DNA of 13,872 nt from Ruminococcaceae bacterium UBA7067 (GCA_002493755.1 DKZT01000063.1:9355-23226), one strand, 5' to 3'; shown: positions 1 through 6,974, counted from the stretch's first letter. Made by a program: numbers and translations. Notes: a model not told the origin generated them from the sequence alone.

Positions 1-2
1 AC

Positions 3-176
3 GGTCTTGACCGTTCCGGGATAGGCGTATTAACTGCAACGCTTTACAAAATCAGAATAGAGTATAATACTCTGCGGTTCGAACCGGAACAGGCAAGCCA
101 GTTCCCTACGAACTCGTTGCAAATTTCATCTCCACTCTTCACTCTGCGGTGCTTGCACCGCCTGCGCCGCCGATAA
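3..176 (+). CDS. possible C-terminal fragment of an unidentified gene entering from the left
   Basis: An open frame runs from the window edge to TAA at 174-176 without a start codon inside the window. Its first part reads GLDRSGIGVLTATLYKIRIE and then NTLRFEPEQ, which looks protein-like. From about position 101 the frame passes through the ACGAGnTCGTAGGGAAC repeat core (in reverse) and a GC hairpin, and its last residues are arginine-rich low-complexity sequence that overlaps the end of the minus-strand amidohydrolase. I do not recognise the family. Two inverted repeats fall inside it, AGAGTAT/ATACTCT at 59-73 and CGGTTCGAACCG at 75-86. It may be a real gene end into which the repeat extended, or chance. 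Confidence 0.3.
   Translation, partial: GLDRSGIGVLTATLYKIRIEYNTLRFEPEQASQFPTNSLQISSPLFTLRCLHRLRRR
92..161 (-). repeat. dispersed composite repeat, copy 1: core + heptamers + GC hairpin
   Basis: Read on the minus strand this is a perfect hairpin GCGGTGC-aa-GCACCGC (146-161), then degenerate 7-bp units related to AGAGTGA and AGAGTGG (about 127-145), then the core ACGAGTTCGTAGGGAAC (101-117 on plus in reverse complement). The same order, heptamers then core, is seen at the right window edge. The hairpin and first heptamer supply the last codons and the stop codon (139-141) of the amidohydrolase gene. Confidence 0.65.
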
Positions 177-945
177 TCCTCTTTGCATTTCCGCTGAATA
201 TTTTTTCAAGCTCGTCATCTCTTAAGCCGAGGCTCATAATTTCCTCAATGCTGTCCTTGGCTGTCCACATCGGGTAATCTGTGCCGAATACTACTCTGTC
301 CGAGCCGTAAAGCCTGATAAGCTCCTTGGCTCTTTTTTGCCCGAGAAACATAATTGAGCTGGACGTATCGACATAGCAGTTCATATCAAGTAGATATTCA
401 AGCGCTAAATCCCACAGCGACCAGCCGCCGAAATGTGCGGCTACAACTGTAAGCTTTGGGAAGTTTTCAAGCACTCGTTTCATTCTCTTCGGGTGAGAAT
501 AGGTGTAGCGGTAATCTCCGCAGTGCATTAAAACAGGCAGTCTGCCCTGAAGCATATCGTATATCGGGAACATCTTCGGATCATCTATATTAAAATGCTG
601 AGTGTCAGGGTGAAGCTTAACGCCGTGTAAGCCGAGGCTCAGTATTTCTTCAATATCCTCCTGAGGATTTTTAAGGTCAGGGTGAAGCGTGCCGAAGCCG
701 ATAAAATTCTTGTGCCGTTCACATTCGTCTGCAATAAAACGGTTAATGCTTTTCACCTGATGAGGTACGGTTGCAACCGACTGAACAAGAAATCGGCTCA
801 CACCGTTTTCTTCGCCGTTGTTAATAAGATCCTCGGCTGTACCGCTGCGGTCTATTTTTATACTGTAAAAATCCCTGATGCCCTTAATTGCGTTTACGGC
901 AATTTTATCAGGGTAAATATGTGCGTGAAAATCAATAATTTCCAT
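139..945 (-). CDS. amidohydrolase-2 family metal-dependent hydrolase
   Basis: A 268-residue TIM-barrel hydrolase of the amidohydrolase-related family (the group with 2-amino-3-carboxymuconate semialdehyde decarboxylase-like and other metal-dependent hydrolases or decarboxylases). The N-terminal metal motif is FHAHIY (H7, H9); other likely metal or catalytic residues are H141 in VLMHCGDY, H171 in VVAAHFGG and D223 in VVFGTDYPMW, all in family order. There is no signal peptide, so it is cytoplasmic. The substrate cannot be read from the sequence. ATG is preceded by AAGGAG about 9 nt upstream. The final residues GGAGGASTAE are encoded by a dispersed repeat hairpin and are probably not part of the ancestral fold. 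It is transcribed divergently from the hydrogenase operon, with its own promoter. Confidence 0.9.
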   Translation of the reverse strand: MEIIDFHAHIYPDKIAVNAIKGIRDFYSIKIDRSGTAEDLINNGEENGVSRFLVQSVATVPHQVKSINRFIADECERHKNFIGFGTLHPDLKNPQEDIEEILSLGLHGVKLHPDTQHFNIDDPKMFPIYDMLQGRLPVLMHCGDYRYTYSHPKRMKRVLENFPKLTVVAAHFGGWSLWDLALEYLLDMNCYVDTSSSIMFLGQKRAKELIRLYGSDRVVFGTDYPMWTAKDSIEEIMSLGLRDDELEKIFSGNAKRIIGGAGGASTAE

Positions 946-966
946 AAGCTCAGCTCCTTATGTCCT

Positions 967-995
967 ATTATATTTTATCTTTGTCAATTTGTAAA
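967..995 (-). promoter_or_regulatory. sigma-A-type promoter for the amidohydrolase gene
   Basis: On the minus strand TTTACA (990-995) and TATAAT (967-972) are separated by exactly 17 bp. The predicted start of transcription lies about 15 nt before the AAGGAG-led ATG at 945. A second TTGACA-like hexamer inside the spacer is too close to the -10 to be used. Confidence 0.7.
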
Positions 996-1034
996 GAAAA
1001 GTCGTAAATTCGCAGTAAAATGATTCGCATATAA

Positions 1035-1063
1035 TTGACGTAATTGTGTAAATGTGATATAAT
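1035..1063 (+). promoter_or_regulatory. sigma-A-type promoter for the hydrogenase operon
   Basis: TTGACG (1035-1040) and TATAAT (1058-1063) with a 17-bp spacer, giving an untranslated leader of about 90 nt before the ATG at 1161. The leader is AT-rich. I saw no clear Rex-type TTGTTAAnnnnTTAACAA operator here, so redox control at this promoter is not supported by the sequence. Confidence 0.75.
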
Positions 1064-1160
1064 TATATATAATTGAGACCTGTTTTCTGTTGCTATAATC
1101 TGCTGTTTTGCGATTTGTATTCAGAAAATATATATAAATAATTTGAAACGAGGTGTTTTT

Positions 1161-1406
1161 ATGAAGGTTTATGTTTGCGTGGGCAGCTCCTGCCATTTAA
1201 GAGGCTCATACGACATAATAAATCTAATGAAGAAAAATATTGCTGAAAGGCAGCTTGAGGACAAGGTTGAGTTGAGCGCCGCTTTTTGTCTTGGAAAATG
1301 CACTGACGGTGTGTCGGTGAAATTTGAAGACGAGGTTGTGTGCGGAGTCAACAAGGAAAACTTCGACGATATTTTCAGCGAATATGTATTAAACCGCTTG
1401 AATTAA
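1161..1406 (+). CDS. thioredoxin-fold [2Fe-2S] ferredoxin (NuoE/HydC-like small subunit)
   Basis: An 81-residue protein with the cysteine pattern of thioredoxin-like [2Fe-2S] ferredoxins and of the NuoE/HydC family: C6-x4-C11 (CVGSSC) and C43-x3-C47 (CLGKC). It is about the size of the isolated ferredoxin domain and has no NuoF-like flavin partner in the window. The ATG at 1161 was chosen because ACGAGGTG lies just upstream; an in-frame TTG at 1143 would add six residues and overlap that ribosome binding site. It is the first gene of the operon, 24 bp before hydS. It probably passes electrons to or from one of the two hydrogenases; which one is not shown by sequence. The four-gene hfs hydrogenase operon of Thermoanaerobacterium saccharolyticum, as I recall it, is a comparable arrangement. 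Confidence 0.85.
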   Translation: MKVYVCVGSSCHLRGSYDIINLMKKNIAERQLEDKVELSAAFCLGKCTDGVSVKFEDEVVCGVNKENFDDIFSEYVLNRLN

Positions 1407-1430
1407 TCGTGTATTTCTGGAGTGTAAATT

Positions 1431-3107
1431 ATGACCGATTGTATACAGACAAAAAAATCAAATTGTAAAAACTGCCATAAATGTATCAGAGAGTGTCCCG
1501 TTAAGGCGATTCGCTTTCAGGATAATCAGGCTTATATTCTGAAATCAGAGTGTATTATGTGCGGCAAGTGCTACACGGCGTGTCCACAGCATGCAAAGGT
1601 TATCAGGGATGATTTGCAGACGGTTAAAGACCTTGTTAAAAGCGGTGTTCCTGTTTACGCCAGCGTTGCGCCGGCGTTTGTGGCTGACTTTAAGGGCGTA
1701 AATATAACCGAGCTTGAAAAGGCGCTTAAGAAGCTCGGCTTTGCAGGAGCAGGCGAAACTGCTGTTGGTGCAACAATAGTCAAGGATGAATACGAGAGAA
1801 TACTGCGCGAAAATGACCGTGAGGTTGTAATATCATCGTGCTGTCATAGTGTGAATACTCTTATCCAGAAATATTACCCCAATGCTCTGCAATATCTTGC
1901 AAAGGTGCTGTCACCGATGCAGGCGCACTGCACCAGAATTAAGGAAATGCACCCCGAGGCTAAAACCGTGTTTATCGGCCCTTGCGTAGCTAAAAAGGAC
2001 GAGGCGGATTTGTACCCCGGCATTGTTGACGGCGTGCTTACCTTTATCGAGCTTAAGCGATGGATGGACGAGGAGGGCGTGACTGTTGAGCCTACATATG
2101 AAAAGGACAACGGCGGCAGAGCAAGGCTTTTCCCGACCACCGGTGGCATACTCAGAACAATGACTGCGAAGCCTGAAAATTACAACTATATGGCAATTGA
2201 CGGCGTTGAAAATTGTATGGCTGCGCTTGAGGATGTTATCAGCGGTAAAATAACAAAGTGCTTTATCGAGATGTCGGCTTGTCCGGGAAGCTGTGTCGGC
2301 GGCCCTGCTATGAACAAGCACACAAACCGTCCTGTTGAAGAATTTCTTGCGGTTGACCGCTACGCAGATGATAAGGACTTTGATACCGAGCCGATGAGCT
2401 CTGAGCAGCTTAAAAAGAATGTTGATTTCATAAATACAAAGCGGCAGATGCCGGGGGAGAAGGCTATCGCCGACATACTTAAGAAAATGGGCAAAACAAA
2501 GCCCGAGGATGAGCTGAACTGCGGCTCGTGCGGCTATAACACCTGCCGTGAAAAGGCTGTTGCCGTTTACTTCGGCAAGGCGAGCATTACAATGTGCCTG
2601 CCTTACCTTATTCAAAAGGTTGAGAGCTTCTCCGATACGATTATCAAGAACACGCCTAACGGAATTATGGTGCTCAGTGAGGATCTGACTATTCAGCAGA
2701 TTAATTCCTCAGCCAGAAGAATTATGAATATCGCAAGGGTGCAGGACGTTATCGGCGAGCCTGTTGTGCGTATTTTAGACCCTCTGCCGTATATGCAGGT
2801 GTTGAATACGGGAGTGAATGTTCACGACAAGAGAATATATCTTGCGGAGTACGATAAATATGTTGAAGAAACGATACTCTATGATAAGAGCTACAACATT
2901 CTAATCAGTATAATGCGTGATGTAACCGCAGAGGAGCAGGAGAAGGAGCAAAAAGAAAAAATGGGCAGAAACACCGTTGAAATTGCCGATAAGGTTATCG
3001 AAAAGCAGATGAGAGTTGTTCAGGAGATAGCCTCACTGCTCGGAGAAACAACGGCTGAAACAAAAATTGCCCTTACAAAGCTAAAGGAGTCCTTAAGCGA
3101 TGAATAA
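1431..3107 (+). CDS. hydS: PAS-domain [FeFe] hydrogenase, putative H2/redox sensor (HydS type, group C)
   Basis: 558 residues. Domain order: two [4Fe-4S] ferredoxin motifs (C12/C15/C18/C22 and C41/C44/C47/C51); H-cluster domain, about 70-325, with L1 SSCCHS (C137, C138), L2 IGPCVAKKDE (C185) and L3 EMSACPGSC (C284, C288); a further Fe-S domain with C364, C367, C372 and C389 (CGSCGYNTCREK); a PAS domain about 400-500; and a charged helical tail 500-558. Catalytic enzymes usually have MPC in L2 and a Met-Ala-Cys in L3; here these are GPC and SAC, and PGGC is PGSC. The probable proton-relay cysteine C137 is kept. PAS-bearing hydrogenases of this kind are called HydS and are thought to sense H2, for example in Ruminococcus albus. 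There is no kinase or other output domain. The 3' end overlaps the phosphatase gene by 8 bp, suggesting coupled translation. Confidence 0.9.
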   Translation: MTDCIQTKKSNCKNCHKCIRECPVKAIRFQDNQAYILKSECIMCGKCYTACPQHAKVIRDDLQTVKDLVKSGVPVYASVAPAFVADFKGVNITELEKALKKLGFAGAGETAVGATIVKDEYERILRENDREVVISSCCHSVNTLIQKYYPNALQYLAKVLSPMQAHCTRIKEMHPEAKTVFIGPCVAKKDEADLYPGIVDGVLTFIELKRWMDEEGVTVEPTYEKDNGGRARLFPTTGGILRTMTAKPENYNYMAIDGVENCMAALEDVISGKITKCFIEMSACPGSCVGGPAMNKHTNRPVEEFLAVDRYADDKDFDTEPMSSEQLKKNVDFINTKRQMPGEKAIADILKKMGKTKPEDELNCGSCGYNTCREKAVAVYFGKASITMCLPYLIQKVESFSDTIIKNTPNGIMVLSEDLTIQQINSSARRIMNIARVQDVIGEPVVRILDPLPYMQVLNTGVNVHDKRIYLAEYDKYVEETILYDKSYNILISIMRDVTAEEQEKEQKEKMGRNTVEIADKVIEKQMRVVQEIASLLGETTAETKIALTKLKESLSDE

Positions 3108-4272
3108 TCTTTGTACCGACATAGCCTACAACAGCGTTATAAAGCACGGTGAACAGCTTTGCGGCGACAAGGTTGAGCTTATTGAACAGCGTGACAACAG
3201 CTATGTTATGGTGCTTGCCGACGGACTCGGCAGCGGCGTTAAGGCGAATATTCTTGCAACGCTCACCTCAAAAATCATCAGCACGATGATGGCTAATAAT
3301 CTGAGCATTGAGGACTGCGTTGAAACTATTGCCCTGACTCTGCCTGTCTGTAATGTGCGGCAGATTGCATACTCAACCTTTACAATTATCCGTGTTGTTG
3401 ACAGCGAAGAGGCTGAAATAATACAGTACGATAACCCTCAGGTTATAATTCTGCGTGACGGCAAAAGCATTGATTACCCAAAAACCGTAACCGAAATTGA
3501 GGGTAAGACAATTTTTAAAACAAAGATAAAGCTTCAGGAAAACGATGTTTTTATCGCTATGAGCGACGGCGCAATTTACGCCGGAGTTGGCAAGACGATG
3601 AATTTCGGCTGGCAGCGTGACAATATTGTTTCGTTTATGGAGCAGATGTATGACCCAGAGTACACGGCAAAGTCGCTGTGCAATCTTCTGCTTGACGAGT
3701 GCAACAGGCTTTACGGCGGCGAGCCGGGCGATGATACTACAATCGGAACAATAAAGATCAGAAAGCGTGCGCAGATAAATGTGCTTTTCGGGCCGCCGTC
3801 AAACCCTGATGATGCCGAAAAAATGAACTCCCTGTTTTTCTCAAAGGGAGGAAAGCATATTGTGTGCGGAGGTACAACCTCAAGCCTTGCCGCAAAGTAT
3901 CTTAACAAGCCGATAAATACCTCAATAGACTACCTCGATCCCGAAATTCCGCCGACCGCAACAATAGAGGGCGTTGATTTGGTTACCGAGGGCGTTATAA
4001 CAATGAGTAAGGTGCTTGAATACGCAAAGCATTATCTTGAAAGCAACGACTTGTACTCCGACTGGAGCTTTAAAAAGGACGGAGCGTCGCAGATTTCACG
4101 AATGCTTTTTGAGCAGGCGACTGATATAAACTTTTTCGTCGGCAGGGCGATTAATCCTGCCCACCAAAACCCGAATCTGCCTATCAGCTTTAATATAAAG
4201 ATGCAGATTGTTGAAGAATTGAGCGAATGCTTAAAGAAAATGGGAAAACGAATTAAAGTAAGCTATTTTTGA
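3100..4272 (+). CDS. SpoIIE-family PP2C serine/threonine phosphatase with an unassigned C-terminal domain
   Basis: 390 residues. The first 225 or so form a SpoIIE/PP2C phosphatase: metal-binding aspartates are seen in LADGLGSG (D41), AMSDGAIY (D156) and PGDDTTIG (D211/D212), the usual order. SpoIIE-type enzymes remove phosphate from Ser/Thr of target proteins such as anti-sigma factor antagonists. The remaining 165 residues (about 226-390) start at INVLFGPPSNPDD and contain HIVCGGTTSSLAAKYL; I do not recognise this part. No membrane segment is seen. The start codon lies within the last codons of hydS (AAAGGAG about 10 nt upstream), and hydA follows after 15 bp. The context strongly suggests it carries the HydS signal. 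Its substrate is not encoded recognisably in the window. Confidence 0.88.
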   Translation: MNNLCTDIAYNSVIKHGEQLCGDKVELIEQRDNSYVMVLADGLGSGVKANILATLTSKIISTMMANNLSIEDCVETIALTLPVCNVRQIAYSTFTIIRVVDSEEAEIIQYDNPQVIILRDGKSIDYPKTVTEIEGKTIFKTKIKLQENDVFIAMSDGAIYAGVGKTMNFGWQRDNIVSFMEQMYDPEYTAKSLCNLLLDECNRLYGGEPGDDTTIGTIKIRKRAQINVLFGPPSNPDDAEKMNSLFFSKGGKHIVCGGTTSSLAAKYLNKPINTSIDYLDPEIPPTATIEGVDLVTEGVITMSKVLEYAKHYLESNDLYSDWSFKKDGASQISRMLFEQATDINFFVGRAINPAHQNPNLPISFNIKMQIVEELSECLKKMGKRIKVSYF

Positions 4273-4287
4273 TTGGAGTGGATTTAA

Positions 4288-5760
4288 ATGGCTGAACAAA
4301 ACGCAAAACCGACAGCGAAGCTTAGAAAATTTGACACAAAGGTGCAGTACCTTAAATATAAGGTGCTCAGAGAGGTAGCCCGCCACGCCTTTGACGATAC
4401 TCTTGTTGAAAGCTTCAATGATATAGCCAAGGTTATAGTAACCGGCAGAAAGCCGACAATGCGCTGTTGTATTTACAAGGAGAGAGCCATTATCGGCGAG
4501 AGAATAAAGATGGCAACGGGCGGCGACAGAAACAACCCGAATGTTATCGAGGTTATAGATATAGCCTGTGACGAATGTCCCGTAGGCGGCTACATAGTCA
4601 CTGATAACTGTCGTGGCTGTATTGCCCACCGCTGTGAGGATGTGTGCAAGAGGGGCGCAATCACCTTTGACGAAAACCAGAAAGCGCATATCGACAAGGA
4701 AAAATGCGTAAACTGTGGCAAGTGCGCCGAGGTTTGCCCTTACAGTGCAATCGCCAATTACAGAAGACCGTGTGAGAGAGCCTGCAAGATCAAGGCTATC
4801 AGTATGAACGAGGAAACAAAGGCGGCACAAATTGACAACAGCAAGTGTATTTCCTGCGGAGCCTGCGTGTATCAGTGTCCGTTCGGAGCTATTGACGATA
4901 AGTCATATATCCTTGATGTAATCAAAATGATAAAGGAAAGTGACGGCGGCAAAAACTTCAGGCTTTATGCAGTTGTTGCACCGTCAATTTCAAGCCAGTT
5001 CAGCTATGCTAAGCTCGGGCAGGTTATAACCGCAATTAAAAGACTCGGCTTCTCGAGCGTAGTTGAGGCTGCGTGGGGTGCAGATATGGTAGCCTACAAG
5101 GAGGCTGCGGAGCTTGTGGAAAAGGGCTTCTTGACCAGCTCCTGCTGTCCGGCATTTGTAAGCTATGTTCAGAAGCAGTTCCCGACCTTAAGGGACAATA
5201 TAAGCCACAATCTTTCGCCTATGGCTGAAATTGCAAGGTATATCAAGGAGAATGACCCGACAGGCAAAATCGTGTTCATAGGTCCTTGCACTGCAAAAAA
5301 GATGGAGGTAAAGCTCGATACCGTAAAGCCTTATGTTGACAGTGCGCTCACCTTTGAGGAGCTTCAGGCGCTTATCGACAGCCGTGACATTCCTATTGCG
5401 GAGCTTGAAGAGGGTGTGCTTGACAATGCCTCATATTACGGACGAATTTTCGCACGCTGCGGCGGCTTGAGCGACGCTGTTGCCGAGGCTCTTAAGGAGC
5501 AGGGAGCTGAGGACTTTGATTTGAAGCCGATTTCCTGTGACGGAATAGAGGAGTGCAGAATGGCTCTGCTGAAGGCTTCTAAAAATGTATTGCCCTGCAA
5601 CTTTATCGAGGGTATGGCTTGCACAGGCGGCTGCATCGGAGGACCAGGCTGCCTTACACACGGACCGAAGGATAAAAATCAGGTTGATGCATACGGAAAG
5701 CAGGCTTTTGAAAAGAGCATAACCGACGCTATCAGCGTAACGGGACTGGGGAATAAGTGA
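4288..5760 (+). CDS. hydA: [FeFe] hydrogenase, group B-like catalytic enzyme
   Basis: 490 residues. An N-terminal segment of about 95 residues precedes a cysteine-rich region with C108/C111/C116/C120, C140/C143/C146/C150, C162/C166 and C187/C190/C193/C197, consistent with at least three [4Fe-4S] clusters. The H-cluster domain follows with L1 TSSCCPAF (relay cysteine C286, ligand C287), L2 IGPCTAKK (C334) and L3 EGMACTGGC (C445, C449), then GGPG. GPC in place of MPC and PAF in place of PGW/PAW fit the group B enzymes of Clostridia. All four cluster ligands and the relay cysteine are present, so it should be active. It probably reduces protons with ferredoxin electrons during fermentation. GGAGTGG lies before the ATG. 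It is the second hydrogenase in the operon, downstream of the sensor and phosphatase. Confidence 0.93.
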   Translation: MAEQNAKPTAKLRKFDTKVQYLKYKVLREVARHAFDDTLVESFNDIAKVIVTGRKPTMRCCIYKERAIIGERIKMATGGDRNNPNVIEVIDIACDECPVGGYIVTDNCRGCIAHRCEDVCKRGAITFDENQKAHIDKEKCVNCGKCAEVCPYSAIANYRRPCERACKIKAISMNEETKAAQIDNSKCISCGACVYQCPFGAIDDKSYILDVIKMIKESDGGKNFRLYAVVAPSISSQFSYAKLGQVITAIKRLGFSSVVEAAWGADMVAYKEAAELVEKGFLTSSCCPAFVSYVQKQFPTLRDNISHNLSPMAEIARYIKENDPTGKIVFIGPCTAKKMEVKLDTVKPYVDSALTFEELQALIDSRDIPIAELEEGVLDNASYYGRIFARCGGLSDAVAEALKEQGAEDFDLKPISCDGIEECRMALLKASKNVLPCNFIEGMACTGGCIGGPGCLTHGPKDKNQVDAYGKQAFEKSITDAISVTGLGNK

Positions 5761-5763
5761 TAT

Positions 5764-6231
5764 ATGCACCGACTTCATTTCACTTCACCTATTGGCACTC
5801 TTTGTGTTGAGGACAACGGCGGCAAGGCACTGACTGCGCTTTATCTTGATAACGACGGAGATACAAGCGGAGATTGTGAATCTGAATTGATTTTAAGAAC
5901 AAAGGCAGAGGTATTGGAGTATTTTAACGGCAAAAGGCAGGAGTTCGATATTCCTCTTGACCCGAGCGGCACTGACTTTCAGCTTAAGGTCTGGAATTAC
6001 TTGCGGAAAATTCCCTATGCGCAGACTTGCAGCTATTCCGACATTGCAAAGGACATCGGCAGACCAAAAGCCTGCCGTGCTGTCGGCGGCGCAAACGGCA
6101 AAAATCCTATTATGATAATAATTCCCTGTCACAGAGTGATAGGGAAGAGCGGAGATATTGTCGGCTTTTCGGCAGGTGTAGAGATAAAGAAGTACCTCCT
6201 TGCGCTGGAGGAAAAATATAAGTCAGAGTAA
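5764..6231 (+). CDS. ogt: methylated-DNA--protein-cysteine S-methyltransferase
   Basis: 155 residues, normal length for the Ogt/MGMT family, which repairs O6-alkylguanine by transferring the alkyl group to its own cysteine. The active-site motif IIPCHRVIG is complete (C122), preceded by the helix-turn-helix arginine finger region CRAVGGANGKNPI (R105) and followed by GFSAGVEIKKYLLALE, where the family more often has GG than AG. It starts 3 bp after the hydA stop with only a weak GGGGA upstream, so its translation may depend on hydA. It is the last gene before a strong terminator. No functional link with hydrogenase is obvious; it may simply share the transcript. Confidence 0.93.
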   Translation: MHRLHFTSPIGTLCVEDNGGKALTALYLDNDGDTSGDCESELILRTKAEVLEYFNGKRQEFDIPLDPSGTDFQLKVWNYLRKIPYAQTCSYSDIAKDIGRPKACRAVGGANGKNPIMIIIPCHRVIGKSGDIVGFSAGVEIKKYLLALEEKYKSE

Positions 6232-6243
6232 GCTGACAAAACA

Positions 6244-6287
6244 ACGGCTGTATGATTATTTCGCAATCATACAGCCGTGAATTTTTA
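6244..6287 (+). terminator. intrinsic terminator of the hydrogenase-ogt operon
   Basis: A perfect 14-bp stem ACGGCTGTATGATT / AATCATACAGCCGT with a 7-nt loop (6258-6264), followed by GAATTTTTA. It sits 12 bp after the ogt stop codon. Confidence 0.88.
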
Positions 6288-6333
6288 TAAGATGAATTTT
6301 TGTTGGAGTAAAGCCTTATCTCGTTTCGGGTTT

Positions 6334-6372
6334 CTCAAAACTCAAAACTCAAAACTCTGCGGCGCAGCCGCA
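6334..6372 (-). repeat. dispersed composite repeat, copy 2: GAGTTTT heptamers + GC hairpin
   Basis: On the plus strand CTCAAAA is repeated three times plus CTC (6334-6357), then the hairpin TGCGGC-gca-GCCGCA (6358-6372). Read in the sense of nrdG (minus) it is hairpin, then GAGTTTT units, and it begins 1 bp after the nrdG stop codon. Beyond the heptamers the minus strand has GAAACGAG, like the start of the core seen at the window ends, but then diverges. The hairpin may help end nrdG transcription. Confidence 0.7.
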
Positions 6373-6373
6373 T

Positions 6374-6904
6374 TTATATTTTACCAAGGTCACATAGCAC
6401 CGTTTCGCCTGATTTTAATGATGATTGCACATCAATTATCCTCTGGTTTGACGAGCCGCGAAATTTAAGCGAGGGGTTTTTAAGCTCCAGCACAAATTCT
6501 CCGTCTACGAGAATATCAATAAGGCTTAACAGCTCTGAGGTTGACTTGTTTATCTCTGCAAATTCGCCTTTTAAATCCTTGTCAAAGTCATATCCCGTGT
6601 AGCACCATATATCTTTTTCGGGAAGCCTGCTTCTTACCTCCTTTAAAAGCTTTATCAGCGTTTCTTGATTGTGAGGGTCAAACGGCTCGCCGCCGAGCAG
6701 GCTCAGACCTCTGATGTATGTTTTGTCAAGGCAGTTTAGTATATACTGCATGGTTTCATCGGTGTAAGCTTCGCCGTAATTAAAATCCCAAGCCTCGCTG
6801 TTAAAGCAGCCCTTGCATTTGTGAGTGCAGCCGCTGACAAAGAGAGAAACTCTTACTCCCGTACCGTTTGCAATGTCAATCGGCTTTATGCTTGCATAAT
6901 TCAT
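6374..6904 (-). CDS. nrdG: anaerobic ribonucleotide reductase activating protein (radical SAM)
   Basis: 176 residues, the usual NrdG length. The radical-SAM cluster motif is SGCTHKCKGC (C26, C30, C33), the CxxxCxxC pattern, followed by the SAM-binding LLGGEPFDP and later DIWCYTGYDFD. NrdG uses S-adenosylmethionine and a [4Fe-4S] cluster to place the glycyl radical on NrdD. The start MNYASIKPIDIANG matches the family; GGAG lies about 13 nt upstream, a little far. It is downstream of nrdD on the same strand but separated by 192 bp that contains a hairpin and a heptamer tract, so the two may be only partly co-transcribed. Confidence 0.95.
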   Translation of the reverse strand: MNYASIKPIDIANGTGVRVSLFVSGCTHKCKGCFNSEAWDFNYGEAYTDETMQYILNCLDKTYIRGLSLLGGEPFDPHNQETLIKLLKEVRSRLPEKDIWCYTGYDFDKDLKGEFAEINKSTSELLSLIDILVDGEFVLELKNPSLKFRGSSNQRIIDVQSSLKSGETVLCDLGKI

Positions 6905-6925
6905 AGCTGTGTGTCAGCTCCATTC

Positions 6926-6931
6926 ATTATA
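6926..6931 (-). promoter_or_regulatory. possible -10 element for nrdG
   Basis: The minus strand reads TATAAT 22 bp before the nrdG start codon, directly after the T-run of the upstream hairpin. No good -35 is present at 16-18 bp (the best is a poor match such as AATACA), so a dedicated nrdG promoter is only possible. Confidence 0.3.
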
Positions 6932-6936
6932 TTACC

Positions 6937-6974
6937 AAAAAATGCTCTGTATTGATATACAAGAGCATTTTTGT
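6937..6974. terminator. bidirectional-type hairpin between nrdD and nrdG
   Basis: AAAAATGCTCT (6938-6948) pairs with AGAGCATTTTT (6962-6972), extended by GTAT/ATAC with one bulged A, giving T-runs on both strands. In the minus direction it would end or reduce read-through from nrdD into nrdG. Confidence 0.65.

Noticed and set aside
72..90. GGTTCGAACC resembling a tRNA T-loop
   Set aside because: The flanking bases do not form a T-stem, and no anticodon arm, D arm or acceptor stem is present; it is just a palindrome.
682..1023. Plus-strand open frame opposite the amidohydrolase and its promoter
   Set aside because: It is antisense to a well-supported gene, shows no domain, and has no ribosome binding site.
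1144..1154. TGAAACGAGGT before the first hydrogenase-operon gene, matching the start of the repeat core
   Set aside because: The match stops after 11 bases, there are no heptamers beside it, and the GAGG is explained as a ribosome binding site.
1143..1160. Upstream TTG start for the [2Fe-2S] protein
   Set aside because: It would include the ACGAGGTG ribosome binding site in the coding region; the ATG at 1161 has that site at proper spacing and gives the family-like N-terminus.
1035..1160. Rex or other redox operator at the hydrogenase promoter
   Set aside because: No match to TTGTTAAnnnnTTAACAA; only AT-rich sequence was seen.
1911..2615. 234-codon minus-strand open frame inside hydS
   Set aside because: The opposite frame carries all hydrogenase motifs; this one has a shadow-like composition and no start signals.
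4231..4830. 199-codon minus-strand open frame across the PP2C/hydA junction
   Set aside because: It overlaps two clear genes and has no recognisable motif.
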